From assembly GCF_024721605.1 (NCBI RefSeq), contig NZ_CP102630.1, positions 992,001 through 1,056,000 on the forward strand: a DNA stretch of 64,000 bases. The letters run 5' to 3'. Origin of the DNA: Sphingomicrobium flavum (GTDB lineage Bacteria > Pseudomonadota > Alphaproteobacteria > Sphingomonadales > Sphingomonadaceae). The notes beneath the pieces were generated by a model, which did not search any database, was not told the DNA's origin, and worked only from the letters and a program-made list of their open reading frames with translations. The translations under genes were made by a program, and so were the position numbers. Positions 35,550-43,518 of the stretch are shown one piece after another (the stretch's first letter is position 1; every line of letters begins with the position of its first letter).

Positions 35550-36546
35550 GATGCGCGTCGTATCGGGCATCCAGCCCACCGGAAATCTACACCTTGGCAA
35601 TTTGCTGGGCGCGATCCTGCGCTGGGTGCGGATGCAGGACGAAGCGGACTGCCTATTCTTCTTGGCTGACCTGCACGCCATCACCGTGCCGATCGATCCG
35701 TCCGAACTGCGCGCCAATGTGCGCGAAATGGCGGCTGCCCTGATCGCCAGCGGGATCGACCCCAACAAGTCGACCCTGTTCGCGCATAGCGATGTCCCCG
35801 CCCATCCCGAATTGGCCTGGATCCTGGGTTGTACCGCCAAGATGGGTTGGCTCAATAGAATGACCCAGTTCAAGGCGAAGAGCGGCAAGAATAAGGAAAA
35901 TGCCAGCGTCGGCCTGTTCACCTACCCGGTGCTGCAGGCCGCCGACGTGCTGCTCTACAACGCCACCCATGTCCCGGTAGGCGATGACCAGAAGCAGCAT
36001 ATCGAACTGGCCCGCGACATTGCCGAGGCGTTCAACCATCATAGCGGCACCGAGCTGTTCACAGCACCCCTGCCCTATATCGGCGGCGGCGCGGCGGCGC
36101 GGGTGATGAGCCTGCGCAATGGTGCGGAAAAAATGTCCAAGTCCGCGACAAGCGACATGACGCGCATCAACCTGACTGATGATGACGATTTGATCCTGCA
36201 GAAGATCCGCAAGGCCAAGACCGATCCCGAAGCGCTGCCCGACAATGAAGCCGATCTGGAAGGCCGCGCCGAGGCGAAAAATCTCGTCGGCATCATGGCC
36301 GCGATCCAGGACCGCAGTGTCGATGCCGTGCTGGCCGATTATGCGGGCAAGGGCTTTGGCGACTTCAAGCCCGCGCTCGCCGATGCGCTGATCTCCATGC
36401 TCTCGCCGCTGCGGGGGCGCCTGATGGAGCTGCGCGAAGACAAGGCCGAGCTCGATCGGATCCTCGATGAAGGCGCCGCCAAGGCCCGCACGCTGGCCCA
36501 GCCAACGCTGGCCGCAGCTTATCGCGCCGTAGGGCTGCGTCGCTAA
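35536..36546 (+). CDS. trpS: tryptophanyl-tRNA synthetase
   Basis: 336 residues from MSSTKMRVVSGIQPTGN. The start at 35536 has AAGAAGG upstream, while the next ATG (35551) has no ribosome-binding site. Class I signatures are HLGN (HIGH) and KMSKS; also VGDDQKQHIELARDIA and GLFTYPVLQAADVLLY. It starts inside the murJ coding end. Confidence 0.98.
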   Translation: MSSTKMRVVSGIQPTGNLHLGNLLGAILRWVRMQDEADCLFFLADLHAITVPIDPSELRANVREMAAALIASGIDPNKSTLFAHSDVPAHPELAWILGCTAKMGWLNRMTQFKAKSGKNKENASVGLFTYPVLQAADVLLYNATHVPVGDDQKQHIELARDIAEAFNHHSGTELFTAPLPYIGGGAAARVMSLRNGAEKMSKSATSDMTRINLTDDDDLILQKIRKAKTDPEALPDNEADLEGRAEAKNLVGIMAAIQDRSVDAVLADYAGKGFGDFKPALADALISMLSPLRGRLMELREDKAELDRILDEGAAKARTLAQPTLAAAYRAVGLRR

Positions 36547-36642
36547 TTTTCTGTGGGTTAGCCGACACTTAGCCTTCATTCCGCGTTCAGCCGGACCTGT
36601 GCTATAAGCCTGATCGAAATCAGATTTTCGAGAGGTATTTCG

Positions 36643-37344
36643 ATGCGTAATTCGTTCAAGACCGCGATCGCGGCTGCGGCGCTTTCGGCCTGCACCACCA
36701 GTGGCATGCCCGCACAGGTCAGCCGCTACCAGCAGATGCCGGCGACCACCGGCGAAAGCTTCTTCGTCGTTGCCGCCGACCCGGCCAAGCAGGGCAGCCT
36801 GGAATTCCAGCGCTTTGGTGAGCTGGTCTCTGCAGAAATGGCAGCGCAGGGCTATGCCATGGCGTCTTCGCCTGACGACGCGACCATGCTGGTCCAGGTC
36901 GATTATGGCGTCGATGAAGGCCGCGACCGCACGGTCTCCGATCCCTATTATGACCGCTTCGGTTGGGACCGCGGCTGGGCCAGCCCCTATCGCAGCGGCT
37001 TCCTTCGCCCGGTCTATTATCGTGACCGGCACGGCAATCTGCGCCGAACCTATGTCCGCTCGGGCTATGGTTATGGCTATTATAGCGGTTGGGACGACCC
37101 TTTCTGGTTCTCTTCGGGTCGCAACCGCGTGCGCAGCTATACCGAATATCGCTCCAGCCTCGATGTCGACATCGTGCGCAACAATGGCGGCCCGATGCTG
37201 TTCGAAGGCACCGCGCAGGCCCGCAGCACCACCGATGACCTCGGCGAACTGGTCCCCAATCTGGTGACCGCCATGTTCACCGGCTTCCCGGGCCATAATG
37301 GCGAAACGGTGAAGATTACCGTGAAGCCTGAAAAGCAGGACTAA
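36643..37344 (+). CDS. DUF4136 lipoprotein
   Basis: 233 residues with lipobox LSAC (C17). Family pattern: TGESFFVVAADPAKQGSLEF, DDATMLVQVDYGVDEG, and a late LDVDIVRNNGGPMLFEGTA. The middle is unusually rich in Tyr, Arg and Gly (YRSGFLRPVYYRDRHGN, RSGYGYGYY). Function unknown; it is an envelope lipoprotein. It has a GAGAGG ribosome-binding site and a strong terminator after it. Confidence 0.85.
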   Translation: MRNSFKTAIAAAALSACTTSGMPAQVSRYQQMPATTGESFFVVAADPAKQGSLEFQRFGELVSAEMAAQGYAMASSPDDATMLVQVDYGVDEGRDRTVSDPYYDRFGWDRGWASPYRSGFLRPVYYRDRHGNLRRTYVRSGYGYGYYSGWDDPFWFSSGRNRVRSYTEYRSSLDVDIVRNNGGPMLFEGTAQARSTTDDLGELVPNLVTAMFTGFPGHNGETVKITVKPEKQD

Positions 37345-37371
37345 ATCTCTCAATCGAGAGCGGGGAATGGG

Positions 37372-37405
37372 AAGGCCCGTCGGAGATGATCCGACGGGCC
37401 TTTTT
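37372..37405 (+). terminator. terminator of the DUF4136 gene
   Basis: A perfect 13-bp stem, AAGGCCCGTCGGA / TCCGACGGGCCTT, with a 5-nt loop and a run of five T. It ends next to the stop of the opposing membrane protein gene at 37406. Confidence 0.93.
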
Positions 37406-37966
37406 CTACGCGGAGGCCGGCTTCTTCATCGCGATAATGGCATAGACATAGGTCAGCGCCGTCATCCCGGCGATGGCCGCACCGCGCAGCGGCGGATCCA
37501 TCATCATATAGACCGCGTAGCAAAGCAGCGCGCGCAGCACGAAATGGCGCAAACCCGCTGGATCATCTGCGCCCCAGCCATGCGGCACCCAAACCGATCC
37601 CGACAGGATCGCCATGCCCAGGATCAGCAGGTGTAGATCACCGCTCTGCTGATAGGCCGCGATGACCAGCGGCACCATGAAGCCCACTAGCGCAATCGAG
37701 CGGAAGAACAACTTGGCGATCGGATTGTCATTGCCCCCACTCCACGCCTTCATATTGCCCCGCGCCTTGTCGATCATGAGGGCGATGGGCACGGGGATGG
37801 CACCCACCGTCAGCGCGGCCCACCAGGGCAGTCGGTCGGCCATGGTCAGCAGCAGCAGCGCGAAGACGCCCCAGCTGATCAATCCGCCCACCGGCATTGC
37901 CGCCGTGCTGTGCTCCAGATAATCGCGCCGCGCCTCGGCCAGCGGCATCTTGGCATAGTCAGTCAT
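37406..37966 (-). CDS. membrane protein co-transcribed with merR
   Basis: 186 residues with five or six hydrophobic segments (about 27-45, 47-64, 85-103, 109-125, 137-152, 160-178). No family recognised with certainty. The ATG overlaps the merR stop (ATGA), so it is made with the regulator and is the natural candidate for its target. Conserved-looking charged residues such as MIDKARGNMKAW lie in a cytoplasmic loop. Confidence 0.75.
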   Translation of the reverse strand: MTDYAKMPLAEARRDYLEHSTAAMPVGGLISWGVFALLLLTMADRLPWWAALTVGAIPVPIALMIDKARGNMKAWSGGNDNPIAKLFFRSIALVGFMVPLVIAAYQQSGDLHLLILGMAILSGSVWVPHGWGADDPAGLRHFVLRALLCYAVYMMMDPPLRGAAIAGMTALTYVYAIIAMKKPASA

Positions 37967-38814
37967 TCTTCCCCCTGTTGGTTTGAATCATTTTCCCTCG
38001 TGGCTCGCTCGGGAAAAGGCGATTGGCCAATATCCCGCCCGGCCGCGCGCAATGCGCCGGTGGCATCGCGGATGAATTGCCACACAGCCTTGCTGAACCC
38101 GGCGTCGATCCCGGCCGGCCATTCGTCCATCGCCTCGAACATGGCGGCCGTGCTGGCCCCCATGGCCGGCGTCGCCACCTTGGTCATCGGCGCGGTCAGT
38201 GCGTTCCATTCGCGCACGAAGCCGAGTGCCTCGTCACCATCGAGGGTGAGCGGCAACGCAGCCTCGATCCGCTTGGTGAGGTCGCTCCACGCCTCCTCAT
38301 AGCGCCCGTCCGCCCATTCGGGATGCGCTTCCCACAAGGCGCCCATGCGCTCGTGCCATTCGTGCTGCGCTTCGGGCGACCAATAGCGGTCGAAGACAGT
38401 CTTCCATTTGTCGCGGCTGGTGCGGTCGCCCTGGCTGTTTCGGATGATCTGGCACAGGCTCGCCACCGTCAGTTGCCCGCCGCCATCGACATGGCGCATC
38501 GCATCTTCCAGCAGCAATTCCATCGCGTCGAGTTCGCGCCGCTGCTGTCCGATCTCGTCCAGTTGGCGCCGGATCATCGCCGCCATGTCGAGCGCAGATC
38601 CGGCCAGCACTTGGCCGATCTGCTTTAGCGAAAGCCCTGCCCGCTTGAGCAGCATGATCTGGTGGATGCGCGTGAGTTCCCCCGGCCCGTAGCAGCGCCG
38701 TCCCGAAGCCGTCCGCAGCGGCCTTACCAGCCCGCGCGCCTCATAATAACGCAGCGTGCGCGAGGTGATGCCGGTCTGTCGTGCCACCTCGACAATGGAG
38801 AGAATCTCGCTCAT
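37963..38814 (-). CDS. MerR family regulator with a long C-terminal sensor domain
   Basis: 283 residues: a MerR winged helix (SIVEVARQTGITSRTLRYYE, residues 6-25), a dimer coiled coil (about 80-115) and a 150-residue helical domain full of Trp (DKWKTVFDRYWSPEAQHEW, GALWEAHPEWADGRYEEAW). The latter recalls TipAS-type drug-binding domains, though I am not certain. There are no metal-binding cysteine patterns, so an organic ligand is likelier. The promoter contains a MerR-type operator and the mRNA is predicted leaderless. Confidence 0.88.
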   Translation of the reverse strand: MSEILSIVEVARQTGITSRTLRYYEARGLVRPLRTASGRRCYGPGELTRIHQIMLLKRAGLSLKQIGQVLAGSALDMAAMIRRQLDEIGQQRRELDAMELLLEDAMRHVDGGGQLTVASLCQIIRNSQGDRTSRDKWKTVFDRYWSPEAQHEWHERMGALWEAHPEWADGRYEEAWSDLTKRIEAALPLTLDGDEALGFVREWNALTAPMTKVATPAMGASTAAMFEAMDEWPAGIDAGFSKAVWQFIRDATGALRAAGRDIGQSPFPERATRENDSNQQGEE

Positions 38815-38820
38815 CGCGGC

Positions 38821-38851
38821 ATCATAGCAGTTGACGCTACGTCAACTTCAA
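38821..38851 (-). promoter_or_regulatory. MerR-type promoter/operator of the merR operon
   Basis: On the minus strand TTGAAG (38846-38851) and TATGAT (38821-38826) are separated by 19 nt, and the spacer is filled by the perfect dyad AGTTGACG-N3-CGTCAACT (38829-38847). A 19-nt spacer with central dyad is the hallmark of MerR-regulated promoters. The -10 lies only 6 nt before the merR ATG, so the transcript should start at the initiation codon. Confidence 0.8.
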
Positions 38852-38859
38852 GCCCCGTT

Positions 38860-39615
38860 TTAGATGATGGAATCGATGAGCAAGGCGACGGCGTTGAAGG
38901 CTGCATGATGCAGGATCGCGGCTCGCAGGCCCAGACGGGTGCGCGTATAAGCGAGGATCAGCCCGCCCAGCGTCTGGGGCAGGACCATCACGATGTCGAC
39001 GACGCTGAGCGCGCCTTCATAATTGGTGAGGTGCACTGCGCCGAAGAGCAGCGAGCTTAGCCAGATGAAGAGCGCATAATGGCGCTTGAAAGCTGGCACC
39101 ATGCCGCGCTCATCTCGCCATTGCGTGAGCCAATAAAGCAGCGCCACGCCGATGGCGATCATCGCCGCCGCGCTAGTCACGCGCAGCGCCGAGGGAAAGA
39201 ACAGATCGACCAGAATGATGGCGGCAAGACCGCCAATGGAGGTGACGGCCAGCAGCAATGCAGGCTTGCGCCCGCTCAACCAGCCACGGAACATAAGCTC
39301 CTCCGCGATTGGCGCAAAGACGATGGCGAGAAAGAACAGCCATGGTCGCGGAAGGTCCATGTCAACATAGGGCGGAGGTTCATAGCCAAGCGCTTGGGCG
39401 CCGCTGAGCAATCCCGCGATACCAAGCGAAAGCGCCCAATCGAGGACAAGCAACACCGCCATGATGGCCAGCAACGGGCAACCCCATCGCATCTGCCGCT
39501 CGGGCGGCGTGGGTCGGACAATGAAATGGGTGAGATCACGTAGCAAAGGCCGCACGCCCGGGAAGACCTCGATCGAAGCAGACTGTTCTGAAGGTGGCAT
39601 AGGGGCAGCGGTCAT
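38860..39615 (-). CDS. CPBP family intramembrane metalloprotease
   Basis: 251 residues with about six helices. The Abi/CPBP motifs are present: EELMFRGWLSG (motif 1), FGAVHLTNYEG (motif 2) and ILHHAAFNAVALL (motif 3). These are glutamate/histidine intramembrane proteases related to Rce1. The substrate is unknown. It stands alone between dnaA and merR, on the minus strand. Confidence 0.88.
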   Translation of the reverse strand: MTAAPMPPSEQSASIEVFPGVRPLLRDLTHFIVRPTPPERQMRWGCPLLAIMAVLLVLDWALSLGIAGLLSGAQALGYEPPPYVDMDLPRPWLFFLAIVFAPIAEELMFRGWLSGRKPALLLAVTSIGGLAAIILVDLFFPSALRVTSAAAMIAIGVALLYWLTQWRDERGMVPAFKRHYALFIWLSSLLFGAVHLTNYEGALSVVDIVMVLPQTLGGLILAYTRTRLGLRAAILHHAAFNAVALLIDSII

Positions 39616-39664
39616 TGCTGCCCTTTGCTAACGACAGCGCATGCCGAAGCAAGAGTCGTCATCG

Positions 39665-39702
39665 AAAAAGGCCCGCCCGGATCGACTCCGGACGGGCCTT
39701 TC
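39665..39702 (-). terminator. dnaA terminator
   Basis: On the minus strand the stem AAGGCCCG-T-CCGG / CCGG-G-CGGGCCTT, with one mismatch and a 7-nt loop, is followed by a T run. It lies about 35 nt after the dnaA stop. Confidence 0.9.
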
Positions 39703-39735
39703 GCTTAACCAGTTGGGGACTGGATGAACTCGTGA

Positions 39736-41112
39736 TCAGCCTTCGAGCTGGCGCACCAGCAGGCGGATATCGGCATCCAGCTCGGCATCGGCGGCGCGCA
39801 GTCGCTCGATCTGCTTGACGGCATGGATGACCGTGGTGTGGTCGCGCCCGCCGAAACGACGGCCGATATCCGGCAGCGACTTGGGCGTCAGCTGCTTGGA
39901 CAGGTACATGGCGACCTGCCGCGGCCGTGCCACTTCGCGGGCGCGTCTGGCTGAGGTCATCTCGGCTTTCCGAATGCGGAAATGCTCGGCGACCTGCGTC
40001 TGGATTTCGTCAATCGAGATGCGGCGCTGGTTGGCGCGCAGCACATTGGCCAGCACATCTTCCACGAACGCCACGTCAATATCGCGGCCCGTCATCATCG
40101 CATAAGCGGCAATGCGGTTCAAAGAACCTTCCAGCTCGCGGATCGAATTGGTGATGCGGCGCGCAAGGAATTCCACCACCGGGCACGGCATATCGACGCC
40201 AGGAAGCGCGTCCAGCTTGGCCTCGATGATATTCAGGCGCAGCTCGTAATCGGCCGGGTTGATGTCGGCGACAAGACCCCAGCTGAGGCGCGAAAGGATG
40301 CGCGGCGCAATGCCGTCCAGATCCTGCGGTGCGCGATCCGACGTGATCACCAGGCGGCGGCCCGCATTGATGATCTCGTTCATCGTGTGGAAGAATTCTT
40401 CCTGCGTCGAATCCTTGCCGGCAATGAACTGGACATCGTCGATCAGCAGCAAGTCCGCGCTGCGCAGCCGGTGCTTAAAGCCGATCGTGTCATTCTCTTT
40501 GATCGCCCGCACGAACTCGACCATGAACTTTTCGGCCGACATGGACACGACCCGCTTGCCCGGCTGGCGCGCTAGGAAATCCTGACCGATGGCGTGCAGC
40601 AAATGCGTCTTGCCGCGACCGGTGCCGCCATGGATGAACAGCGGGTTGAACCCGACGCTATCGGTCTTGGCCAGCGTGCGCGCGGCGGTAGCCGCCACTT
40701 CATTGGCCTTGCCGACGACAAAGCTGTCGAACGTGTAGCGCGGATCGAAATTGGGCGCCGACGGATCGCGCAGCTGGCTTGCCTGCGCAGGCGTCGAGGC
40801 CGGTTCGGCGCTCGGCGTATCTTCAAGGATCAGCAGCGGCGACGGGCGCGGCGCATCGGGCGCGGCCACGATCTTGACGTCGGTGACGAGCGGCAACGCG
40901 CTGGTCCAGGCCAGCTTCAGCCGGTCGCCGAAATGGCTAGAGACCCAGTCGGCCATGAACTGGCTCGGCATCGCGATTTCGAGCAGCCCCGATTCGGCGT
41001 CGAAACTGCCGACCTCGGCGGGCTTGAGCCAGCCATCGAAGGTGCGCGCGCCAACATCGCGGCGAAGGCCGGTGCGGATGCTTTCCCAGGCGGCTTCGAG
41101 CGGCTGTTTCAC
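39736..41112 (-). CDS. dnaA: chromosomal replication initiator DnaA
   Basis: 458 residues from a GTG (start MKQPLEAAWESIRTG). Domain I is followed by a short linker with Pro/Ala, the AAA+ domain with Walker A GGTGRGKTHLLHA and Walker B LLLIDDVQF, sensor LVITSDRAPQDL, and domain IV with the DNA-binding signature FGGRDHTTVIHA. In-frame GTG and ATG codons further upstream would add a non-conserved stretch. It is not next to dnaN, and no DnaA-box cluster is visible nearby. Confidence 0.97.
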   Translation of the reverse strand: MKQPLEAAWESIRTGLRRDVGARTFDGWLKPAEVGSFDAESGLLEIAMPSQFMADWVSSHFGDRLKLAWTSALPLVTDVKIVAAPDAPRPSPLLILEDTPSAEPASTPAQASQLRDPSAPNFDPRYTFDSFVVGKANEVAATAARTLAKTDSVGFNPLFIHGGTGRGKTHLLHAIGQDFLARQPGKRVVSMSAEKFMVEFVRAIKENDTIGFKHRLRSADLLLIDDVQFIAGKDSTQEEFFHTMNEIINAGRRLVITSDRAPQDLDGIAPRILSRLSWGLVADINPADYELRLNIIEAKLDALPGVDMPCPVVEFLARRITNSIRELEGSLNRIAAYAMMTGRDIDVAFVEDVLANVLRANQRRISIDEIQTQVAEHFRIRKAEMTSARRAREVARPRQVAMYLSKQLTPKSLPDIGRRFGGRDHTTVIHAVKQIERLRAADAELDADIRLLVRQLEG

Positions 41113-41466
41113 CGTCTTTTCCTGGCCTTGGCGCAAACCGTCTTCCTTGCCTTGCACTGGCTCGCGCCTCCTAGAAAAAGTTGCACAACAAGGACAAAGG
41201 AGTTCTGTTACGTGAAACGCAAAAGCGCTCACGAGCGTGGCTACTCACTCTGTCTTGCCCCCGTGGCGGATTCGCCGCCGGAAACCCTGTTCTAAAAGCG
41301 CCGAGGGATTCGATTCAAGCTGCTTTTTTTCCAAATTGTAAATAAACTGACTTGACAGCGAAAAGCTGGGAAAAATTGGCAAAACCGCCATTTTCCGGGA
41401 ATTTTCGCACGTGCCGATCTGGGGGCAGCGCGCGAATCGCGGGAAAAGCTGACTTTTTGATGACAG
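41113..41466. other. dnaA upstream region, no gene seen
   Basis: This stretch holds no convincing gene. It is the most AT-rich part of the window (about 41320-41400, with T and A runs). Three GATTC sites (GANTC, the CcrM methylation target) lie at 41269, 41307 and 41312, the last two adjacent. A forward TTGACA occurs near 41353. I see no TTATCCACA-like DnaA box. A minus-strand open frame at 41245-41505 has no codon or protein signature and runs through the rpsT terminator. Confidence 0.6.
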
Positions 41467-41510
41467 CCAAAAAAGAAGGGCCCCCGGAACGATCCGGAGG
41501 CCCATTCTTG
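41467..41510 (-). terminator. rpsT terminator
   Basis: On the minus strand GAATGGGCCTCCGGA pairs with TCCGGGGGCCCTTC across a 4-nt loop, followed by six T. It begins about 30 nt after the rpsT stop. Confidence 0.92.
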
Positions 41511-41537
41511 TGTCCCGTTTCGGGGCTGAAAGCTGGC

Positions 41538-41801
41538 TTAGCCGAGCGCCTTCACGCGCTTGGAAAGACGGCTGACCTTCCGCGCTGCGGTGTTCTTGTG
41601 CATCACACCCTTCGCAACGCCGCGCGCGATTTCGGGCTGTGCAGCCTTCAGTGCAGCAGCGGCCTCATCCTGCTTGCCGCGTTCGAGGGCGAGCTCGACC
41701 TTCTTGATGAAGGTACGGATGCGGCTGACGCGCGCGCCATTGACTTCGGTGCGACGCGCATTGCGGCGGATGCGCTTACGGGCTTGCGGCGTGTTCGCCA
41801 T
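41538..41801 (-). CDS. rpsT: 30S ribosomal protein S20
   Basis: 87 residues, [20 protein letters not shown] to [11 protein letters not shown], a full-length S20 of three helices that binds 16S rRNA. It is monocistronic: a promoter and a hairpin precede it, and a strong terminator follows. Confidence 0.98.
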   Translation of the reverse strand: MANTPQARKRIRRNARRTEVNGARVSRIRTFIKKVELALERGKQDEAAAALKAAQPEIARGVAKGVMHKNTAARKVSRLSKRVKALG

Positions 41802-41832
41802 GAATGGACCTCAAAAGTTGTTCAAATCAAAG

Positions 41833-41905
41833 AAAAAGGGCGGCCTCCACACGAGGGGCCGCGCCATCGTCGCGCTCCCCTAGCGATGAAGGGGGATTCG
41901 GTCAA
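41833..41905 (-). promoter_or_regulatory. rpsT promoter and leader hairpin
   Basis: On the minus strand TTGACC (41900-41905), a 17-nt spacer and TAGGGG (41877-41882) preceded by GC. The predicted start near 41870 is followed at once by a hairpin, GCGGCC...GGCCGC with one mismatch (41862-41840), and TTTTT (41837-41833), 30 nt before the rpsT ATG. The hairpin may terminate mutM transcripts or attenuate rpsT. Confidence 0.6.
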
Positions 41906-41908
41906 GTC

Positions 41909-42724
41909 TCAGGACTGGCATTTTGCGCAGTAGAATGTGGAGCGACCGCCCTGCACCCGCCGCCGCACTTGGCCGCCGCAACCGCGGCACTCTTCGCCCT
42001 CGCGCCCATAGACGTCGAAGCGCTTGGAGAAATAGCCCAGTTCGCCATCGGGCGCAGCATAATCGCGCAGCGTTGAGCCGCCCGCTTCGATGGCTTCTTC
42101 CAGCACCGCCTGGATATGCCCGGCAAGCGCGTCGAGCCGCGCCTTGCCGACCGATCCCGCCTTGCGCCCCGGCGCGATGCCGGCGCGATAGAGCGCCTCG
42201 CACACATAGATATTGCCCAGCCCCGCAATCACACGCTGGTCGAGCAGTGCCAGCTTGATCGGCGTCGCCTTGCCCGCCAGCCTCTCCCCCAACGTTCGCC
42301 CGGTCAGCGGCGCGCCCACCGGCTCTGGTCCCATGCCGGCAAAGCCCGCAAAGTCCTGCACCGCATCGGTCGCGACCAAATCGACCGATCCGAATCGCCG
42401 CGGATCGTTAAGGCTGAGTTGCCGCCCCGCCGCCGTCTCCAGCACCAGATGATCATGCTTGCCGATATCCGACGGATCGATCCGCCAGCGCCCCGACATG
42501 CCCAGATGGAAGATCAGCGTGTCGCCGCGATCGGTATCGAGCAGCCCATATTTGGCCCGCCGCCACAATTTCTCGATCCGCGCCCCGGTCAGCCGCTGGC
42601 CGAGGCCGTCTGGAAAGGGGCGACGAAGGTCCGGCCGCCGCACCTCGACGCGCGCAATCCGCTCGCCCTTGAGGACGCGTTTCAGTCCACGTACGGTGGT
42701 TTCGACTTCGGGAAGTTCGGGCAT
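41909..42724 (-). CDS. mutM: formamidopyrimidine-DNA glycosylase
   Basis: Removes 8-oxoguanine. 271 residues, MPELPEVETTVRGL with catalytic P2 and E3, the conserved lysine region WRRAKYGLL, the helix-two-turn-helix QRVIAGLGNIYVCEAL, and a C-terminal zinc finger ECRGCGG...FYCAKCQ. It is divergent from ubiE with a 62-bp gap. Confidence 0.97.
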   Translation of the reverse strand: MPELPEVETTVRGLKRVLKGERIARVEVRRPDLRRPFPDGLGQRLTGARIEKLWRRAKYGLLDTDRGDTLIFHLGMSGRWRIDPSDIGKHDHLVLETAAGRQLSLNDPRRFGSVDLVATDAVQDFAGFAGMGPEPVGAPLTGRTLGERLAGKATPIKLALLDQRVIAGLGNIYVCEALYRAGIAPGRKAGSVGKARLDALAGHIQAVLEEAIEAGGSTLRDYAAPDGELGYFSKRFDVYGREGEECRGCGGQVRRRVQGGRSTFYCAKCQS

Positions 42725-42749
42725 CGGTTCAAAAGGCAGATAAGAGGCG

Positions 42750-42778
42750 TTTTATCCGTCGCCAACCCCTGCTAGGGC
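42750..42778 (+). promoter_or_regulatory. candidate ubiE promoter
   Basis: TTTTAT (42750-42755), a 17-nt spacer and TAGGGC (42773-42778) preceded by GC. Only eight bases separate the -10 from the ATG, so the leader would be 0-2 nt. The -35 is poor. Confidence 0.4.
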
Positions 42779-42786
42779 GCATCCCC

Positions 42787-43518
42787 ATGAGTGATGAAGT
42801 CCATTTCGGCGACCAGATCGTCAGTCGCGAAGAAAAGACCCGCCGCGTCGGCGGCGTCTTCTCCTCCGTTGCCAAGCGCTATGATGTCATGAATGATCTG
42901 ATGTCGGGCGGCATGCACCGGCTGTGGAAGGACCGCTTCGTCGCCAAGGTGAAGCCGCGCAAGGGCGAGAAGATTCTCGATATGGCGGGCGGTACCGGCG
43001 ACATCGCCTTTCGCATGGCCGCGCGCGGCGCTGACGTCACCGTCTCCGACATCAATCCTGACATGCTGGGCGTGGGCATGGAACGCGCTGAAAAACGCGG
43101 CTTCGAACGCCTGACTTGGCAGGTCGAGAATGCCGAAACGCTGACCTTCGACGATGCGATGTTCGATGCCTACACCATCGCCTTCGGTATCCGGAACGTG
43201 ACCGACATTCCCGCCGCGCTCAAGGAAGCGCACCGCGTGCTGAGGCGCGGCGGCCGCTTCTTCTGCCTGGAATTTTCCACCAGCGAATGGCCGGGCTTTG
43301 GCGAGCTTTATGAAAGCTATGCCAACAATATCATTCCCAAGGTCGGCAAGGCCGTAGCGGACGATGAAGCCAGCTACCAGTATCTGGTCGAATCCATCCG
43401 CCGCTTCCCCAGGATGCACGAATTTGAAGCGATGATCGGCGAAGCGGGCTTTCGCCAGACCAGCCACACCCCCATCCTTGGCGGTCTGGTCGCAATCCAT
43501 AGCGGCTGGAAAGTGTGA
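42787..43518 (+). CDS. ubiE: ubiquinone/menaquinone C-methyltransferase UbiE
   Basis: SAM-dependent C-methylation in quinone synthesis. 243 residues; VASVAKRYDVMND-like start (SSVAKRYDVMNDLMSGGMHR), SAM motif LDMAGGTGDIAFRMA, FGIRNVTDIPAALKEAHRVL and the terminal GGLVAIHSGWKV. Its stop overlaps ubiB (GTGA). Confidence 0.98.
   Translation: MSDEVHFGDQIVSREEKTRRVGGVFSSVAKRYDVMNDLMSGGMHRLWKDRFVAKVKPRKGEKILDMAGGTGDIAFRMAARGADVTVSDINPDMLGVGMERAEKRGFERLTWQVENAETLTFDDAMFDAYTIAFGIRNVTDIPAALKEAHRVLRRGGRFFCLEFSTSEWPGFGELYESYANNIIPKVGKAVADDEASYQYLVESIRRFPRMHEFEAMIGEAGFRQTSHTPILGGLVAIHSGWKV

Noticed and set aside
35653-37353. A 566-codon open frame antisense to trpS and the DUF4136 gene
   Set aside because: Shadow of two certain genes; no ribosome-binding site or protein family.
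38860-39615. The CPBP protease as an immunity protein of a bacteriocin locus
   Set aside because: No bacteriocin precursor, ABC exporter or maturation gene lies nearby.
41245-41505. An 86-codon minus-strand frame between rpsT and dnaA
   Set aside because: It begins inside the rpsT terminator, has no family signal, and lies in AT-rich regulatory DNA.
41113-41537. A replication origin next to dnaA
   Set aside because: The region is AT-rich but I find no DnaA boxes, and in many alphaproteobacteria the origin lies elsewhere.
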